The translations under genes were made by a program, and so were the position numbers. The notes below the pieces were generated by a model. That model worked only from the letters and a program-made list of their open reading frames with translations, ran no database searches and had not been told where the DNA came from. DNA of 64,000 nt from an uncultured Bradyrhizobium sp. (GTDB taxonomy: Bacteria; Pseudomonadota; Alphaproteobacteria; Rhizobiales; Xanthobacteraceae), in NCBI RefSeq assembly GCF_947648125.1, contig NZ_CANSMR010000002.1, forward strand, positions 434,001 through 498,000, in the 5' to 3' direction. The stretch's first letter is position 1. The number at the start of each line of letters is the position of its first letter. Below, piece after piece: positions 17,819 through 26,741 of this stretch.

Positions 17819-18787
17819 ATGATCGCGATACTCATTGTTGCACTTGCCGCCGGCGCCGCGTCGGCGCTGATGTTCGCCTCGATCAGTTCGGGCGCGTTGA
17901 TCTCGTTGCTGCTGTACTCTCTTGCGCCGCTGCCGTTGATGGTGTCGGCACTCGCTTGGGGACCGCTTGCCGCCGCCATCGGCGGCGTCGCTGCCGCCTC
18001 CGTTCTCGGCGCGATCTTCGGGCTTCCCTATGGCATCGCGTTTGCCATGATGGTCGCCCTGCCCGGCTGGTGGCTCGGCCACCTCGCGCTGCTCGGACGG
18101 CCGATCGCAGGCGCAGCCGGTGAAAGCGCTCCCCAGCAGCCACCTGCGCTCGAATGGTATCCCGTCGGCCGTATCCTGCTTTGGATCGCAACCTTCGCCA
18201 TCATCACCACGACCGCGGCGCTGCTCACGCTCGGCTCGGATGCCGACACAGTCACCGGTGCTTTGCGGCGCGGTCTGCTAAAGGTGCTGAGCGCCGGCGA
18301 AGGGCTGCCCAGCAGTGAGATCGAACGATTGGTCGACATGCTGGTGATCCTTGCGCCCCTCGCCGCAACGATCCTCGCGATGGTCACGCTGACGCTGAAC
18401 CTGTGGCTCGCCGGCAAGATCACGCAAACCTCGGGGCGGTTGAACCGACCGTGGCCGGATTTCCGCACCACCGCGCTCCCCGCCATGACGCTGGTCGCGT
18501 TGCTGGTGGCGGTCGCCGTCAGCTTCGTCGGCGGCATGCTTGCGCTGCTGGCGCAGATCGTCACCGCGGCGCTCGTCATCGCCTATGCGCTGGTCGGCTT
18601 CGCCGTGCTGCACACCCTGACGCTGTCGCTCGCCAATCGCGGCTTCTGGCTCGGCGGCATCTACGCCGTCGTTGTCATGTTCGGCTGGCCGATCATCGCA
18701 ATCTTCGCGCTCGGCATTGCGGACGCCGTGTTCGGATTGCGCCAGCGCTATCTGCAAACCAGACCGCCGCCTTTGCCTGCGGCCTGA
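17819..18787 (+). CDS. DUF2232 family multi-pass membrane protein
   Basis: Inner-membrane protein of unknown function, 322 residues, with about eight hydrophobic helices spread over its length (for example VALAAGAASALMFASIS near the start and MTLVALLVAVAVSFVGGML near residue 225). A DUF2232 gene sits between rpsR and rplI in many Rhizobiales, which fixes the family call. The operon position suggests a growth-linked role, but no substrate or partner can be named. Confidence 0.85.
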   Translation: MIAILIVALAAGAASALMFASISSGALISLLLYSLAPLPLMVSALAWGPLAAAIGGVAAASVLGAIFGLPYGIAFAMMVALPGWWLGHLALLGRPIAGAAGESAPQQPPALEWYPVGRILLWIATFAIITTTAALLTLGSDADTVTGALRRGLLKVLSAGEGLPSSEIERLVDMLVILAPLAATILAMVTLTLNLWLAGKITQTSGRLNRPWPDFRTTALPAMTLVALLVAVAVSFVGGMLALLAQIVTAALVIAYALVGFAVLHTLTLSLANRGFWLGGIYAVVVMFGWPIIAIFALGIADAVFGLRQRYLQTRPPPLPAA

Positions 18788-18838
18788 CATTCAATCCAAC
18801 CACTCAACCCGATACTTAGCCTCTAAAGGAGAACGAAG

Positions 18839-19441
18839 ATGGAAGTCATTCTGTTGGAACGCGTTGCCAAGCTTGGTCAGATGGGCGAAGTCGTGCGCGT
18901 CAAGGACGGGTTCGCCCGCAACTTCTTGCTGAAGCGCGGCAAGGCGCTGCGCGCCACCGAGGCGAACCGCGCCAAGTATGACGGCATGAAGGCCGAGCTC
19001 GAGGCCAACAACATCAAGGCCAAGGGCGAGGCAGCCGTGGTCGCCGAGAAGATCGACGGCCGCGACATCATCATCATCCGCCAGGCCTCCGAGTCCGGCC
19101 AGCTGTTCGGCTCGGTCACGGTGCGCGACATCGTCGTTGCGCTGGCCGCCGACGGCATCACGGTTGCCCGTCCGCAGGTCTGGCTCGACTCGCCGATCAA
19201 GGTGATCGGCCAGCAGAAGGTGACCATCGCCGTTCACCCCGAAGTCGAGACCAGCGTCACCGTGACGGTCGCCCGTTCCGCTGAAGAGGCCGAGCGGATC
19301 AAGCGCGGCGAGGACATCTCGACCCGCCAGGAAGACCAGGACGCTGCCGCCGAGGCGCTCGCCGCCGCCGGCGAATTCTTCGATCCGGAAGCGCAGCACG
19401 ACGACGAGGCTGCGCCGGCTCCGGCTGCCGAAGAGAAGTAA
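18839..19441 (+). CDS. rplI: 50S ribosomal protein L9
   Basis: Large-subunit protein that binds 23S rRNA and helps frame maintenance. It has 200 residues, with the N-terminal domain [19 protein letters not shown] and [17 protein letters not shown], the long linking helix, and a C-terminal domain. It carries an acidic extension of about 45 residues beyond the E. coli length (ending [13 protein letters not shown]). A good AAAGGAGAA Shine-Dalgarno precedes the ATG. A clear hairpin terminator follows. Confidence 0.97.
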   Translation: MEVILLERVAKLGQMGEVVRVKDGFARNFLLKRGKALRATEANRAKYDGMKAELEANNIKAKGEAAVVAEKIDGRDIIIIRQASESGQLFGSVTVRDIVVALAADGITVARPQVWLDSPIKVIGQQKVTIAVHPEVETSVTVTVARSAEEAERIKRGEDISTRQEDQDAAAEALAAAGEFFDPEAQHDDEAAPAPAAEEK

Positions 19442-19476
19442 GCTTCTCGCCATCGTCCAACCGACTAGACGCTACG

Positions 19477-19503
19477 AAGCCCGGCCCCATCAGGCCGGGC
19501 TTT
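19477..19503. terminator. Bidirectional terminator after rplI
   Basis: AAGCCCGGCC (19477-19486), loop CCCATC/A, GGCCGGGCTT (19493-19502), then T. The 10-bp stem flanked by A and T bases works on both strands: for rplI (plus) and for the thioesterase gene (minus), whose last codons overlap its right half. Confidence 0.8.
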
Positions 19504-19951
19504 GGATTCGTGCCGCCGCCTGATCGTCGAGCATCGCGATCGACGCCAGTGCGGTTGCGGTATGCTTCTCCTTGCCGTCGATGATGCAGAACACGTCGGC
19601 CGCAACGACGGCGACCTGACGCCCCGGCTTGATCACGCGGGCGCGACAGATCAAGCGATCGCCCGACGCCGGTGACAGCAGGTTCAGCTTGTACTCGGCC
19701 GTCAGCGCCGGCTGGCCACGCGACGTCGCCGCCGCAATCGTGGTGGCGTTGTCGACCAGAAACGCCGTCACCCCGCCGTGGAACAGGCCGTGCTGCTGCA
19801 ATAGTTCAGGCCGGCGGTCGACCGCGAGCGTGCACGCGCCGCGCGACAGCTCGGCCACTTCGGCGCCGACAAGACCCATGAAGCCCTGACGGCCGACATT
19901 GTCGCGAATTCGCGTCGCGATCGGCGCAAAGTCCGGATCGGCCTCGTTCAT
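19490..19951 (-). CDS. PaaI-type hotdog thioesterase
   Basis: Acyl-CoA thioesterase of the hotdog-fold PaaI group, 153 residues. The conserved patch QQHGLFHGGVTAFLVDNATT contains the HGG turn and the acidic residue expected at the active site. KLNLLSPASGDRLICRARVI and VVAADVFCIIDGKEKHTATA follow the family pattern. The start is the ATG at 19951, overlapping the stop of the TetR gene by 4 nt, so the two are co-translated. The real substrate is unknown; the regulator link suggests a fatty-acyl or aryl-CoA. Confidence 0.88.
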   Translation of the reverse strand: MNEADPDFAPIATRIRDNVGRQGFMGLVGAEVAELSRGACTLAVDRRPELLQQHGLFHGGVTAFLVDNATTIAAATSRGQPALTAEYKLNLLSPASGDRLICRARVIKPGRQVAVVAADVFCIIDGKEKHTATALASIAMLDDQAAARIQSPA

Positions 19952-20544
19952 GACATCTCTCCTGCTCGCTCCGGCGCCACCACCGCGCGGATCGCGCAGG
20001 CGATCAGCGTCTCGACCTGTTCGCGCGGATCGCCGTGATGGCGGCCCGACAGATAGGCGCGGCAAAAGATCTGCGCCGGCCCGATGATCTGGCTGAAGAA
20101 CAGTGTCGCGCTCATCGGCAGCAACTCGCCGCGCGCAAGCAGTGGCGCGCGCCAGCGCTCGATGCCGTCGGTGAGCCGCGCGTTCTCGGTGCGCTGCGCG
20201 CCACGCACCTCCTCGCCCCATTCGCTGCGCGAAATCTCGAACAGGAAGCGCGCCTCGCGCCTGAAGGTCACGACCCAATCGAGATGGGCGCGGATCAGCC
20301 GCGCAACGCCCTCACCGGCGCCGTGCGTCTCGTTGACCGCGGTGATGATCGCGGCGTGATAGGCCTGCAGGATCTCCAGGAACAGGGTTCCGGCGAGCTC
20401 TTTCTTCGAGGTGAAGAAATGGAAGAAGCTGCCGTTCGACGCGCGAGCGCGGGAGCGGATCTCGGCCACCGTCGCGCCCTCGAAACCGTCGCGGTCGAAC
20501 ACCGCCAGTCCCGCCGCCAACAGGTCTTCGCGCGCCGTGCTCAC
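19948..20544 (-). CDS. TetR-family regulator paired with the thioesterase
   Basis: Repressor of 198 residues. The helix-turn-helix spans about residues 5-50 (DLLAAGLAVFDRDGF, ATVAEIRSRARAS, GSFFHFFTSKKELAGTLF). The C-terminal half resembles the ligand domain of TetR proteins such as YsiA/FadR-like regulators only loosely. It is followed with a 4-nt overlap by a thioesterase gene and preceded by a repeated CTAGAGT sequence, so an acyl-CoA-sensing operon is a fair guess. Confidence 0.88.
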   Translation of the reverse strand: MSTAREDLLAAGLAVFDRDGFEGATVAEIRSRARASNGSFFHFFTSKKELAGTLFLEILQAYHAAIITAVNETHGAGEGVARLIRAHLDWVVTFRREARFLFEISRSEWGEEVRGAQRTENARLTDGIERWRAPLLARGELLPMSATLFFSQIIGPAQIFCRAYLSGRHHGDPREQVETLIACAIRAVVAPERAGEMS

Positions 20545-20571
20545 CCTTGCTCCCTTCGTGACTAGATCAAT

Positions 20572-20591
20572 ACTCTAGAGCTACACTCTAG
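20572..20591. promoter_or_regulatory. Candidate operator upstream of the TetR/thioesterase pair
   Basis: ACTCTAG at 20572-20578 is repeated at 20585-20591, 13 nt apart, and the first copy lies in the palindrome CTCTAGAG (20573-20580). The element is 28-47 nt upstream of the TetR start codon at 20544, an expected place for an autoregulatory site. Confidence 0.5.
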
Positions 20592-20606
20592 CGCCAGTCA
20601 AACGAT

Positions 20607-20632
20607 AACGCCGGACCTCACGGCCCGGCGTT
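20607..20632 (-). terminator. Terminator of the one-heme cytochrome gene
   Basis: AACGCCGG (20607-20614) and CCGGCGTT (20625-20632) form an 8-bp stem around a 10-nt loop. On the minus strand it comes just after the stop of the gene at 20638 and is followed by TATCGTTTG. Confidence 0.6.
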
Positions 20633-20637
20633 GACGA

Positions 20638-21570
20638 TTACTTCGAGGTCGGCGCTTCCGGCGGACCGGAGCCCGGTGTCGTCGGGGGCGGCGGAGGTGG
20701 CACGGCCGCAGTTACCGGTGGCGCGGCGGGCGTCGGTGCGGGAGATGCGGCAGCAGCGGGCTCAGGCGCCGGCGAAGCGGCCGGAGCCGCGGGTGTGACT
20801 TGTGGAACCGGGTCCGATCGCACGGCAACCGGCTCGCTGCCTGAGCTGCTCTTAGGCGCATCGACCTTGGCGGTGTCGGGCTGCTGCCCCTTCTCTTCGC
20901 GCTTGACGGTTGTCTGAGCTTTGGAGTCGTCGCCCGCCGCCTCGCCCTTGGGCGCCTCGTCCGACTTCGGCTCCTCGACCGGCTTGCCGCGACGGCCGTG
21001 CTTCTGGCGCGCCGGCCTGCCTTCGCCCGCGGCCTGCGGGGTCTGGCCGTCGTCCGGCCTGGCACCATCAGGCGCCTCGCTCGGACGCGCCATGCGCCGG
21101 ACGCGGTGGGCCGGACGCGCTTCGGGATTCAAACCGTCGGCATCTGGCTTTGCAGCTTCCTTGGCCCCTTCCTGTGGCGCCGCACCCTGACGCTGCCGGC
21201 GCGACGGGCGCTCGGCCGGCTGCTCCGGAGACTGGTTCGCCTCCTGCCTGGCGTCCCGGCCCTTGGCCCCTCGGGGGTTATCCTTGGCCTGGTAGCGCGG
21301 ATCGTTGGCGCCGTTCGAGATCAGATAGGACGCCAGCACGCCGGCCATGTCGCTCGACGTCGTGTAGTGCTGGCGCAGGAAGCCCGGCAGCGAACCGGCC
21401 GGCACGGTCTTCAAAAGACCGCGCGGGCTCTTGTGGCAGGCCGTGCAGGTATTGGCGAAGATCTGGGAGGGGCTTTTGCCGGCCTCGAGGTTTTGCGCCT
21501 GCGCTGATACGGCCGACAGGCAGCCAATCAGAAGCGTCACCGTCGCCAGACTGAGGGCTCGGCTCAACAT
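20638..21570 (-). CDS. Secreted single-heme cytochrome c-like protein with disordered tail
   Basis: A 310-residue exported protein of two unlike parts. A signal peptide (LATVTLLIGCLSAVSAQA) is followed by a small cytochrome c-like domain, residues about 27-92, with one CTACH heme-attachment motif (C42, C45, H46) and a possible axial Met in SSDMAGVLASYL. From about residue 95 to the end the protein is low-complexity, first Arg/Glu/Gln/Pro-rich and then almost pure Pro/Ala (PAAPAASPAPEPAAAASPAP), with no fold expected. The tail could span the periplasm or bind the cell wall while presenting the heme domain. No redox partner is encoded nearby. Confidence 0.75.
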   Translation of the reverse strand: MLSRALSLATVTLLIGCLSAVSAQAQNLEAGKSPSQIFANTCTACHKSPRGLLKTVPAGSLPGFLRQHYTTSSDMAGVLASYLISNGANDPRYQAKDNPRGAKGRDARQEANQSPEQPAERPSRRQRQGAAPQEGAKEAAKPDADGLNPEARPAHRVRRMARPSEAPDGARPDDGQTPQAAGEGRPARQKHGRRGKPVEEPKSDEAPKGEAAGDDSKAQTTVKREEKGQQPDTAKVDAPKSSSGSEPVAVRSDPVPQVTPAAPAASPAPEPAAAASPAPTPAAPPVTAAVPPPPPPTTPGSGPPEAPTSK

Positions 21571-21828
21571 TCCTTAAGTCTCCAGATTCCGGAAAAATCG
21601 CCGCCAGCGCCTGATGGATCGGCCGCGGCGGTCACCTTTTAGCCGATTATCGCGCGAATGGAAGCGCGCGCGTGACGCATCCACGCAATTGTCACATTTT
21701 GGAATATCGGCTTTGAGCACAACGCAATAGCGTGATCCAATTCCCTGCCTATCTTTAGGTCGGGGACACATTGGAGTGATCAGCTCCGGTGGTGTCAGTG
21801 TGCAGCTTGCCGTTCCGTTGGTGCTTCG

Positions 21829-23082
21829 ATGGACCGATTGTTGCGATTTTTCTTGGGGCGCTTCATCCGCCGCGGTTCGATCACGTTCACGACCGCGAGC
21901 GGCGCCAAATTCACCTGTGGTGACGGCACGGGCATTCCGGTCGCCGCACGGTTCATGACCAGGGCCGCAGAACTGCGCATTCTGGTCGATCCCGAGCTTT
22001 ACCTCGGCGAAGCCTTCATGGACGGCACGTTCGTGGTGGAGCAAGGCACCATCGCCGATGTGCTGGCTGTCCTGATGGGCCAGGCGGCCATGTTACCGAA
22101 CTTTGCCAGGCTGCAGGCCTGGGTTCGCTTCCTCGGGCGGCGCGCCCAGCAGCTCAATGTGCGCGGCCGGTCCCGGAGCAATGTCGCCCGCCATTACGAC
22201 CTCGACGGCCGCCTGTATTCCCTGTTCCTCGATGCGGACAAGCAATACAGCTGCGCCTATTTCGAGACGCCGGACGCCACGCTGGACGACGCCCAGCTCG
22301 CCAAGAAGCGCCACCTCGCCGCAAAACTCCTGATCAAGCCCGGCCACCGCGTCCTCGACATCGGTTCCGGCTGGGGCGGGCTCGGGCTTTATCTCGCCGA
22401 GATGAGCGGCGCCGACGTCACCGGCGTCACGCTGTCGACCGAGCAGCTGCAGATCGCCAACGCCCGGGCGGCGGAGAAGAACCTGACGCATTCGGCGCGC
22501 TTCCTGCTGCAGGACTACCGCGACATCCCCGGCCCGTTCGACCGCATCGTCTCGGTCGGCATGTTCGAGCATGTCGGGGTCGCGTTTTACGAAACCTTCT
22601 TCAAGCGCTGCGCCGAACTCCTGAGCGATGACGGCGTCATGCTGCTGCATTCGATCGGCCGCTCGACCGGCCCCGACGTCACCAGCCCCTGGATCCGGAA
22701 ATACATCTTCCCCGGCGGCTACATTCCGGCGCTCTCCGAAGTCATGCCGGCGATCGAGAAGGCCGGATTGCTGATCTGCGACATGGAGATCCTGCGCCTG
22801 CACTATGCGGAGACCCTGAAGGCGTGGCGAGACCGCTTCATGGCGCGACGCGAGGAGGCCGTGCGGCTCTACGACGAGGCCTTTGCCCGGATGTGGGAAT
22901 TCTATCTGGCGGCCTCGGAGATGTCGTTCCGCGTGCAGAACATGATGAACTTCCAGCTGCAACTGACCAAGCGCCAAGGCATCGTGCCGATGACCCGCGA
23001 CTATATCGGCCGTGAGGAAGGTCGCCTCCGGCTCAAGGAAGCCGGCGCCACAAAACCCCGGCTGCAACTCGCCGGCGAATAG
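21829..23082 (+). CDS. cfa: Cyclopropane-fatty-acyl-phospholipid synthase family methyltransferase
   Basis: SAM-dependent enzyme that adds a methylene bridge to unsaturated acyl chains of membrane phospholipids. It has 417 residues. An N-terminal lipid-binding domain (MTRAAELRILVDPELYLGEA, FMDGTFVVEQG) is followed by the methyltransferase core with VLDIGSGWGGLGLYLAE, GVTLSTEQLQIANA, VSVGMFEHVG and the C-terminal YIFPGGYIPALSEV. A divergent position relative to the cytochrome gene leaves a 258-nt shared upstream region. Rhizobia often carry several cfa paralogs; which one this is cannot be told. Confidence 0.92.
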   Translation: MDRLLRFFLGRFIRRGSITFTTASGAKFTCGDGTGIPVAARFMTRAAELRILVDPELYLGEAFMDGTFVVEQGTIADVLAVLMGQAAMLPNFARLQAWVRFLGRRAQQLNVRGRSRSNVARHYDLDGRLYSLFLDADKQYSCAYFETPDATLDDAQLAKKRHLAAKLLIKPGHRVLDIGSGWGGLGLYLAEMSGADVTGVTLSTEQLQIANARAAEKNLTHSARFLLQDYRDIPGPFDRIVSVGMFEHVGVAFYETFFKRCAELLSDDGVMLLHSIGRSTGPDVTSPWIRKYIFPGGYIPALSEVMPAIEKAGLLICDMEILRLHYAETLKAWRDRFMARREEAVRLYDEAFARMWEFYLAASEMSFRVQNMMNFQLQLTKRQGIVPMTRDYIGREEGRLRLKEAGATKPRLQLAGE

Positions 23083-23101
23083 CTCTGAAAGCGCGGGACC
23101 G

Positions 23102-23422
23102 CTAGTTGCACAGGCTGTAGGCCGAGCCGCAATGGGCGAAGGTCGGCGCCGGGCGCGCCAAGTGAGCCGCGACGGCCGAAATCAGGCTGATATCGCAGGG
23201 AACGTTCCGGACCTCCGGACGCGCCGCCTGCTCCATGGCATCGACAAGCGACGCCAGCCAGCGGCGGTCCATGCCACCTGCCCGGCCAATCCTTGGTCGC
23301 GCTGTCTGAAACTCCCGAGCCATCGTCGCCGTATCTTTCCTGAGCGGAGACAACCCGGAATCCGCCGGGTCGTTCCCGCGAACCTGCCGCAAAGAAAATG
23401 CGCCAGATGTGATCTGCTTCAC
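23102..23422 (-). CDS. Possible small hypothetical protein
   Basis: An open frame of 106 residues in the 788-nt interval between cfa and dnaB. The more protein-like part starts at an internal ATG (MAREFQTARPRIGRAGG) and continues with MDRRWLASLVDAMEQAA to a stop after CGSAYSLCN. No family is recognised. In favour: it lacks the Arg-heavy look of shadow frames and fills an otherwise empty interval. Against: no clear ribosome-binding site. Treat it as tentative. Confidence 0.35.
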   Translation of the reverse strand: MKQITSGAFSLRQVRGNDPADSGLSPLRKDTATMAREFQTARPRIGRAGGMDRRWLASLVDAMEQAARPEVRNVPCDISLISAVAAHLARPAPTFAHCGSAYSLCN

Positions 23423-23456
23423 AGAGGTCTGTTCCGGGCTGTCGTAGTGGTCCGGA

Positions 23457-23579
23457 ATGACCCGAGAACCGCACCAGACGATGTTGGACCCGCAGCGCGA
23501 CCTCGTGACCGACTACGCCCTGATCGCAACCGGCGTGGCGGCCGCCTTGATCGCGCTGGCTTTCCTCATCCTGGTCTGA
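23457..23579 (+). CDS. 40-residue single-span membrane peptide
   Basis: A short frame encoding 40 residues (or 32 from the internal ATG at 23481): a hydrophilic N-terminus with LDPQRDLVTDY followed by one clear transmembrane helix, ALIATGVAAALIALAFLILV, ending right at the stop. The composition is typical of small bacterial membrane proteins and unlike a random shadow frame. No strong Shine-Dalgarno is seen. About 290 nt later dnaB begins on the same strand. Function unknown. Confidence 0.5.
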   Translation: MTREPHQTMLDPQRDLVTDYALIATGVAAALIALAFLILV

Positions 23580-23870
23580 GGAACCGAGGCCAGCACCGAC
23601 CTCGCTGCTGGTTGGGCGCGGCAGCCCGGAAAAAGGTTCAGGCCGCGTCAGATTTTTGCCAACGACATCGCTGACCGGCCGGACGACGCCGGTTTTCGAC
23701 CGAATCCCCGTCAAGCGGAATGCATCCGGCGGTGGCGGATTCACACCTCGTGTTGTGTGAATCGTGCATAAGAAACATCCGTCCTTTCGCTTCGTGCCGG
23801 GCTGGCGCTTGATCGCGGCCCCACAGCCGAAAATCTCAGTAACGACGAAATCAGAAGAATAAGCTCGTCC

Positions 23871-25379
23871 ATGGCCTTGATTGATTCGAACGTTCACAAG
23901 CTCGCGCCCGACGCCGCGTCCCCGACCTATCGGAACGCGCCGCACAACATCGAAGCGGAACAGGGGCTGCTGGGCGCGATACTGGTCAACAACGACGCCT
24001 TCTACCGGGTCTCCGATTTCCTGGAGCCGAAGCACTTCTTCGAAGCCATCCACCAGCAGATCTATGAAACCGCCGGCAGTCTGATCCGGATGGGCAAGGT
24101 CGCGAATCCCGTGACCTTGAAGACGTTCCTGCCTGCCGAGCTCGACCTGGGCGGCATGACGGTCAGCCAATACCTCGCTCGCCTCGCCGCCGAAGCGACC
24201 ACCATCATCAATGCGCAGGATTACGGGCGTACCGTCTATGATCTCAGCCTGCGCCGCAACCTGATCCAGATCGGCGAGGAGATCGTCAACGTCGCCTACG
24301 ACGCACCGGTCGATTTTGCCCCGCGCGCGCAGATCGAGGACGCCGAACGGCAGCTCTACAGCCTGGCCGAAACCGGCCGCTACGACGGTGGCTTCCAGCG
24401 CTTTGCGGATGCACTCACGGTCGCCGTCGACATGGCGGCCAAGGCGTTCCAGCGCGACGGCAAACTGTCCGGCATTTCGACGGGGCTGCGCGACCTAGAC
24501 ACCAAGATGGGGGGATTGCAGCCAAGCGACCTGATCGTGCTCGCCGGCCGTCCCGGCATGGGCAAGACCTCGCTCGCCACCAACATCGCCTACAATATTG
24601 CCAGGGCCTATGTCCCCGAGGTGCAGGCCGATGGCACCACCAAGGCGATCAACGGCGGCGCGGTCGGCTTCTTCTCCTGCGAAATGAGCGGTGAACAGCT
24701 CGCCACCCGTATTCTCGCCGAACGTACCGGCATCCCCTCCAGCCACATCCGCCGCGGCGGCATTTCCGAGCTCGATTTCGAGAAGATCCGCGACTGCTCG
24801 ATCGAGTTGCAGTCGCTGCCGTTCTACGTCGACGAAACCGGTGGTCTCTCGATCTCGCAGCTCACCGCGCGCGCCCGCCGCCTCAAGCGGCAGAAGGGGC
24901 TCGACCTGATCGTGATCGACTACATCCAGCTGTTGCAGGGCTCGGGCAAGCGCGGCAACGACAACCGCGTGCAGGAAATCACCGAGATCACCACCAATCT
25001 GAAAGCGCTGGCGAAGGAGCTCAACGTCCCCGTGATCGCGCTGTCGCAGCTGTCGCGCCAGGTCGAAAACCGCGACGACAAGCGGCCGCAACTTTCCGAC
25101 CTGCGTGAATCCGGTTCGATCGAGCAGGACGCCGACGTCGTGATGTTCGTGTACCGCGAGGAATACTATCTCGCGAACAAGGAACCGCGGCCCGGCACCC
25201 CGGAGCACGCGACCTGGCAAGCCGAAATGGAGCGCGCGCTCGGCAAGGCCGAAGTCATCATCGGCAAGCAGCGCCACGGTCCGACCGGCACCGTCGAACT
25301 ACACTTCGAAGCCAGCGTCACCCGGTTCGGCGACCTCGCATCGGACGGATTGGTCCCGGATCGCCCGCCCTCCTACTAA
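23871..25379 (+). CDS. dnaB: Replicative DNA helicase DnaB
   Basis: Hexameric 5'-3' helicase of the replication fork, loaded at the origin and contacting primase. It has 502 residues: N-terminal domain (residues about 20-125, NIEAEQGLLGAILVNNDAFY), linker, and RecA-like motor with Walker A GRPGMGKTSLATNIA, Walker B DLIVIDYIQLL, and the arginine-finger region SQLSRQVENRDDKRPQLSDL. The C-terminal KQRHGPTGTVELHF is characteristic. No intein is present. It follows rplI by some distance, as in many bacteria, although unrelated genes are inserted here. Confidence 0.97.
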   Translation: MALIDSNVHKLAPDAASPTYRNAPHNIEAEQGLLGAILVNNDAFYRVSDFLEPKHFFEAIHQQIYETAGSLIRMGKVANPVTLKTFLPAELDLGGMTVSQYLARLAAEATTIINAQDYGRTVYDLSLRRNLIQIGEEIVNVAYDAPVDFAPRAQIEDAERQLYSLAETGRYDGGFQRFADALTVAVDMAAKAFQRDGKLSGISTGLRDLDTKMGGLQPSDLIVLAGRPGMGKTSLATNIAYNIARAYVPEVQADGTTKAINGGAVGFFSCEMSGEQLATRILAERTGIPSSHIRRGGISELDFEKIRDCSIELQSLPFYVDETGGLSISQLTARARRLKRQKGLDLIVIDYIQLLQGSGKRGNDNRVQEITEITTNLKALAKELNVPVIALSQLSRQVENRDDKRPQLSDLRESGSIEQDADVVMFVYREEYYLANKEPRPGTPEHATWQAEMERALGKAEVIIGKQRHGPTGTVELHFEASVTRFGDLASDGLVPDRPPSY

Positions 25380-25427
25380 TGGCGGGGCACGGTTGAAGGC
25401 CGCTGGTCCCGCTTGTACAACTGAGCC

Positions 25428-26717
25428 ATGAACATCGTGACCGACGCGAAATCGCAGCTGACGCCCGAAGCCAGTTTGCTGGCGGCCCATCCGGCCGCCA
25501 CCGGCATCCTCACCGTCGACCTCGACGCCATCATCGCCAACTGGCGCAAGCTCGAGAAGACCGCGGTCCCGGCGGAATGCGCCGCCGTGGTCAAGGCCAA
25601 CGCCTATGGTTGCGGCGCCGAGCAGGTGTCGCGGGCGCTGGCCAAGGCCGGCTGCAAGACCTTCTTCGTCGCCACCGTCGAGGAGGCCGCCGTTGTGCGC
25701 GCGGCTGTTCCGCAGGCGACCGTGTATGCGCTCGGCGGCTTCTTCCAGCAGACCGGCGACGCCTACGCCAAAATCGACTGCAAGCCTGTGATCGGCGATC
25801 TGAACGAACTCGCCGAATGGGACGTGTTCTGCCGCCGCTCCGGCTGGTCCGGCGGCGCCGCCATCCATATCGACACCGGCATGAACCGGCTCGGGCTGAC
25901 GGTCAGCGAAGCGCAGGGCATCATCCCGCGGATCAATGCCGGCGATCACGGCATCACGCTGGTGATGAGCCACCTGGTCTCCGCCGAACTGCTCAACAAT
26001 CCCGCCAACGCCAGACAGCTTGCGAGTTTCCGGGAGATCGCGAGCCTGTTCACCGGCGTGCCGGCCTCGCTCGCGAACTCCTCCGGCGTGTTCCTCGGCG
26101 CGCAATTCCAGTTCGAGATGGTGCGGCCGGGCTGCGCGCTCTATGGCGTCAACCCGACGCCGGAGGCCGACAACCCGATGCAGCAGGTGGTCGACCTCAA
26201 GGCGCGCATCGTGCAGATCCGCAACATCGATCGCGGCGAGACCGTCGGCTATGGCGGCACCTGGACCGCGCGCCGGCCGACTCGGCTCGCGATCGTCTCC
26301 GCCGGTTATGCCGACGGCTATTTCCGCGCCGCCAGCGCCAATGACGGCACCCGCGGTGCCGAGGTCGTGGTCGCCGGCAAGCGCTGCCCGATCGCCGGCC
26401 GCGTCTCGATGGATCTGATCGCGGTCGACGTCACCGATCTCGACAAGAATGCCGTGCGGCGCGGCCACATGGTGACGCTGATCGGCGAAGGCATCACAGT
26501 CGACGAGGTCGCGCATCATTTCGGCACCATCGGCTATGAGGTGCTGACCAGCCTCGGCCGCCGTTTCGTGCGCATCTACAAGGGCGGCGATGCCGTCGCG
26601 GCGAGCAGCGAGACCGTCGCCGAGAAGAGCGAGCCGGCCGCGGCGCAAGCGGAGCCGCCGACCTTGCCGACGGCGCCCGCTGCGCCACCGCCTTTGCCCT
26701 CCGCACCGTCCGCTTGA
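25428..26717 (+). CDS. alr: Alanine racemase
   Basis: PLP enzyme that makes D-alanine for peptidoglycan. It has 429 residues. The PLP-binding lysine is K56 in CAAVVKANAYGCGAEQV; the catalytic tyrosine lies in SAGYADGYFRAAS; HIDTGMNRLGL, SLANSSGVFLG and RVSMDLIAVDVTD are conserved. The last 40 residues are a Pro/Ala/Glu-rich tail (AAAQAEPPTLPTAPAAPPPL) beyond the usual C-terminus. The gene lies 48 nt after dnaB, a common pairing in Rhizobiales, and it is probably the biosynthetic enzyme. Confidence 0.95.
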   Translation: MNIVTDAKSQLTPEASLLAAHPAATGILTVDLDAIIANWRKLEKTAVPAECAAVVKANAYGCGAEQVSRALAKAGCKTFFVATVEEAAVVRAAVPQATVYALGGFFQQTGDAYAKIDCKPVIGDLNELAEWDVFCRRSGWSGGAAIHIDTGMNRLGLTVSEAQGIIPRINAGDHGITLVMSHLVSAELLNNPANARQLASFREIASLFTGVPASLANSSGVFLGAQFQFEMVRPGCALYGVNPTPEADNPMQQVVDLKARIVQIRNIDRGETVGYGGTWTARRPTRLAIVSAGYADGYFRAASANDGTRGAEVVVAGKRCPIAGRVSMDLIAVDVTDLDKNAVRRGHMVTLIGEGITVDEVAHHFGTIGYEVLTSLGRRFVRIYKGGDAVAASSETVAEKSEPAAAQAEPPTLPTAPAAPPPLPSAPSA

Positions 26718-26741
26718 CGCAATGCATCGTCGCGATTGCGC

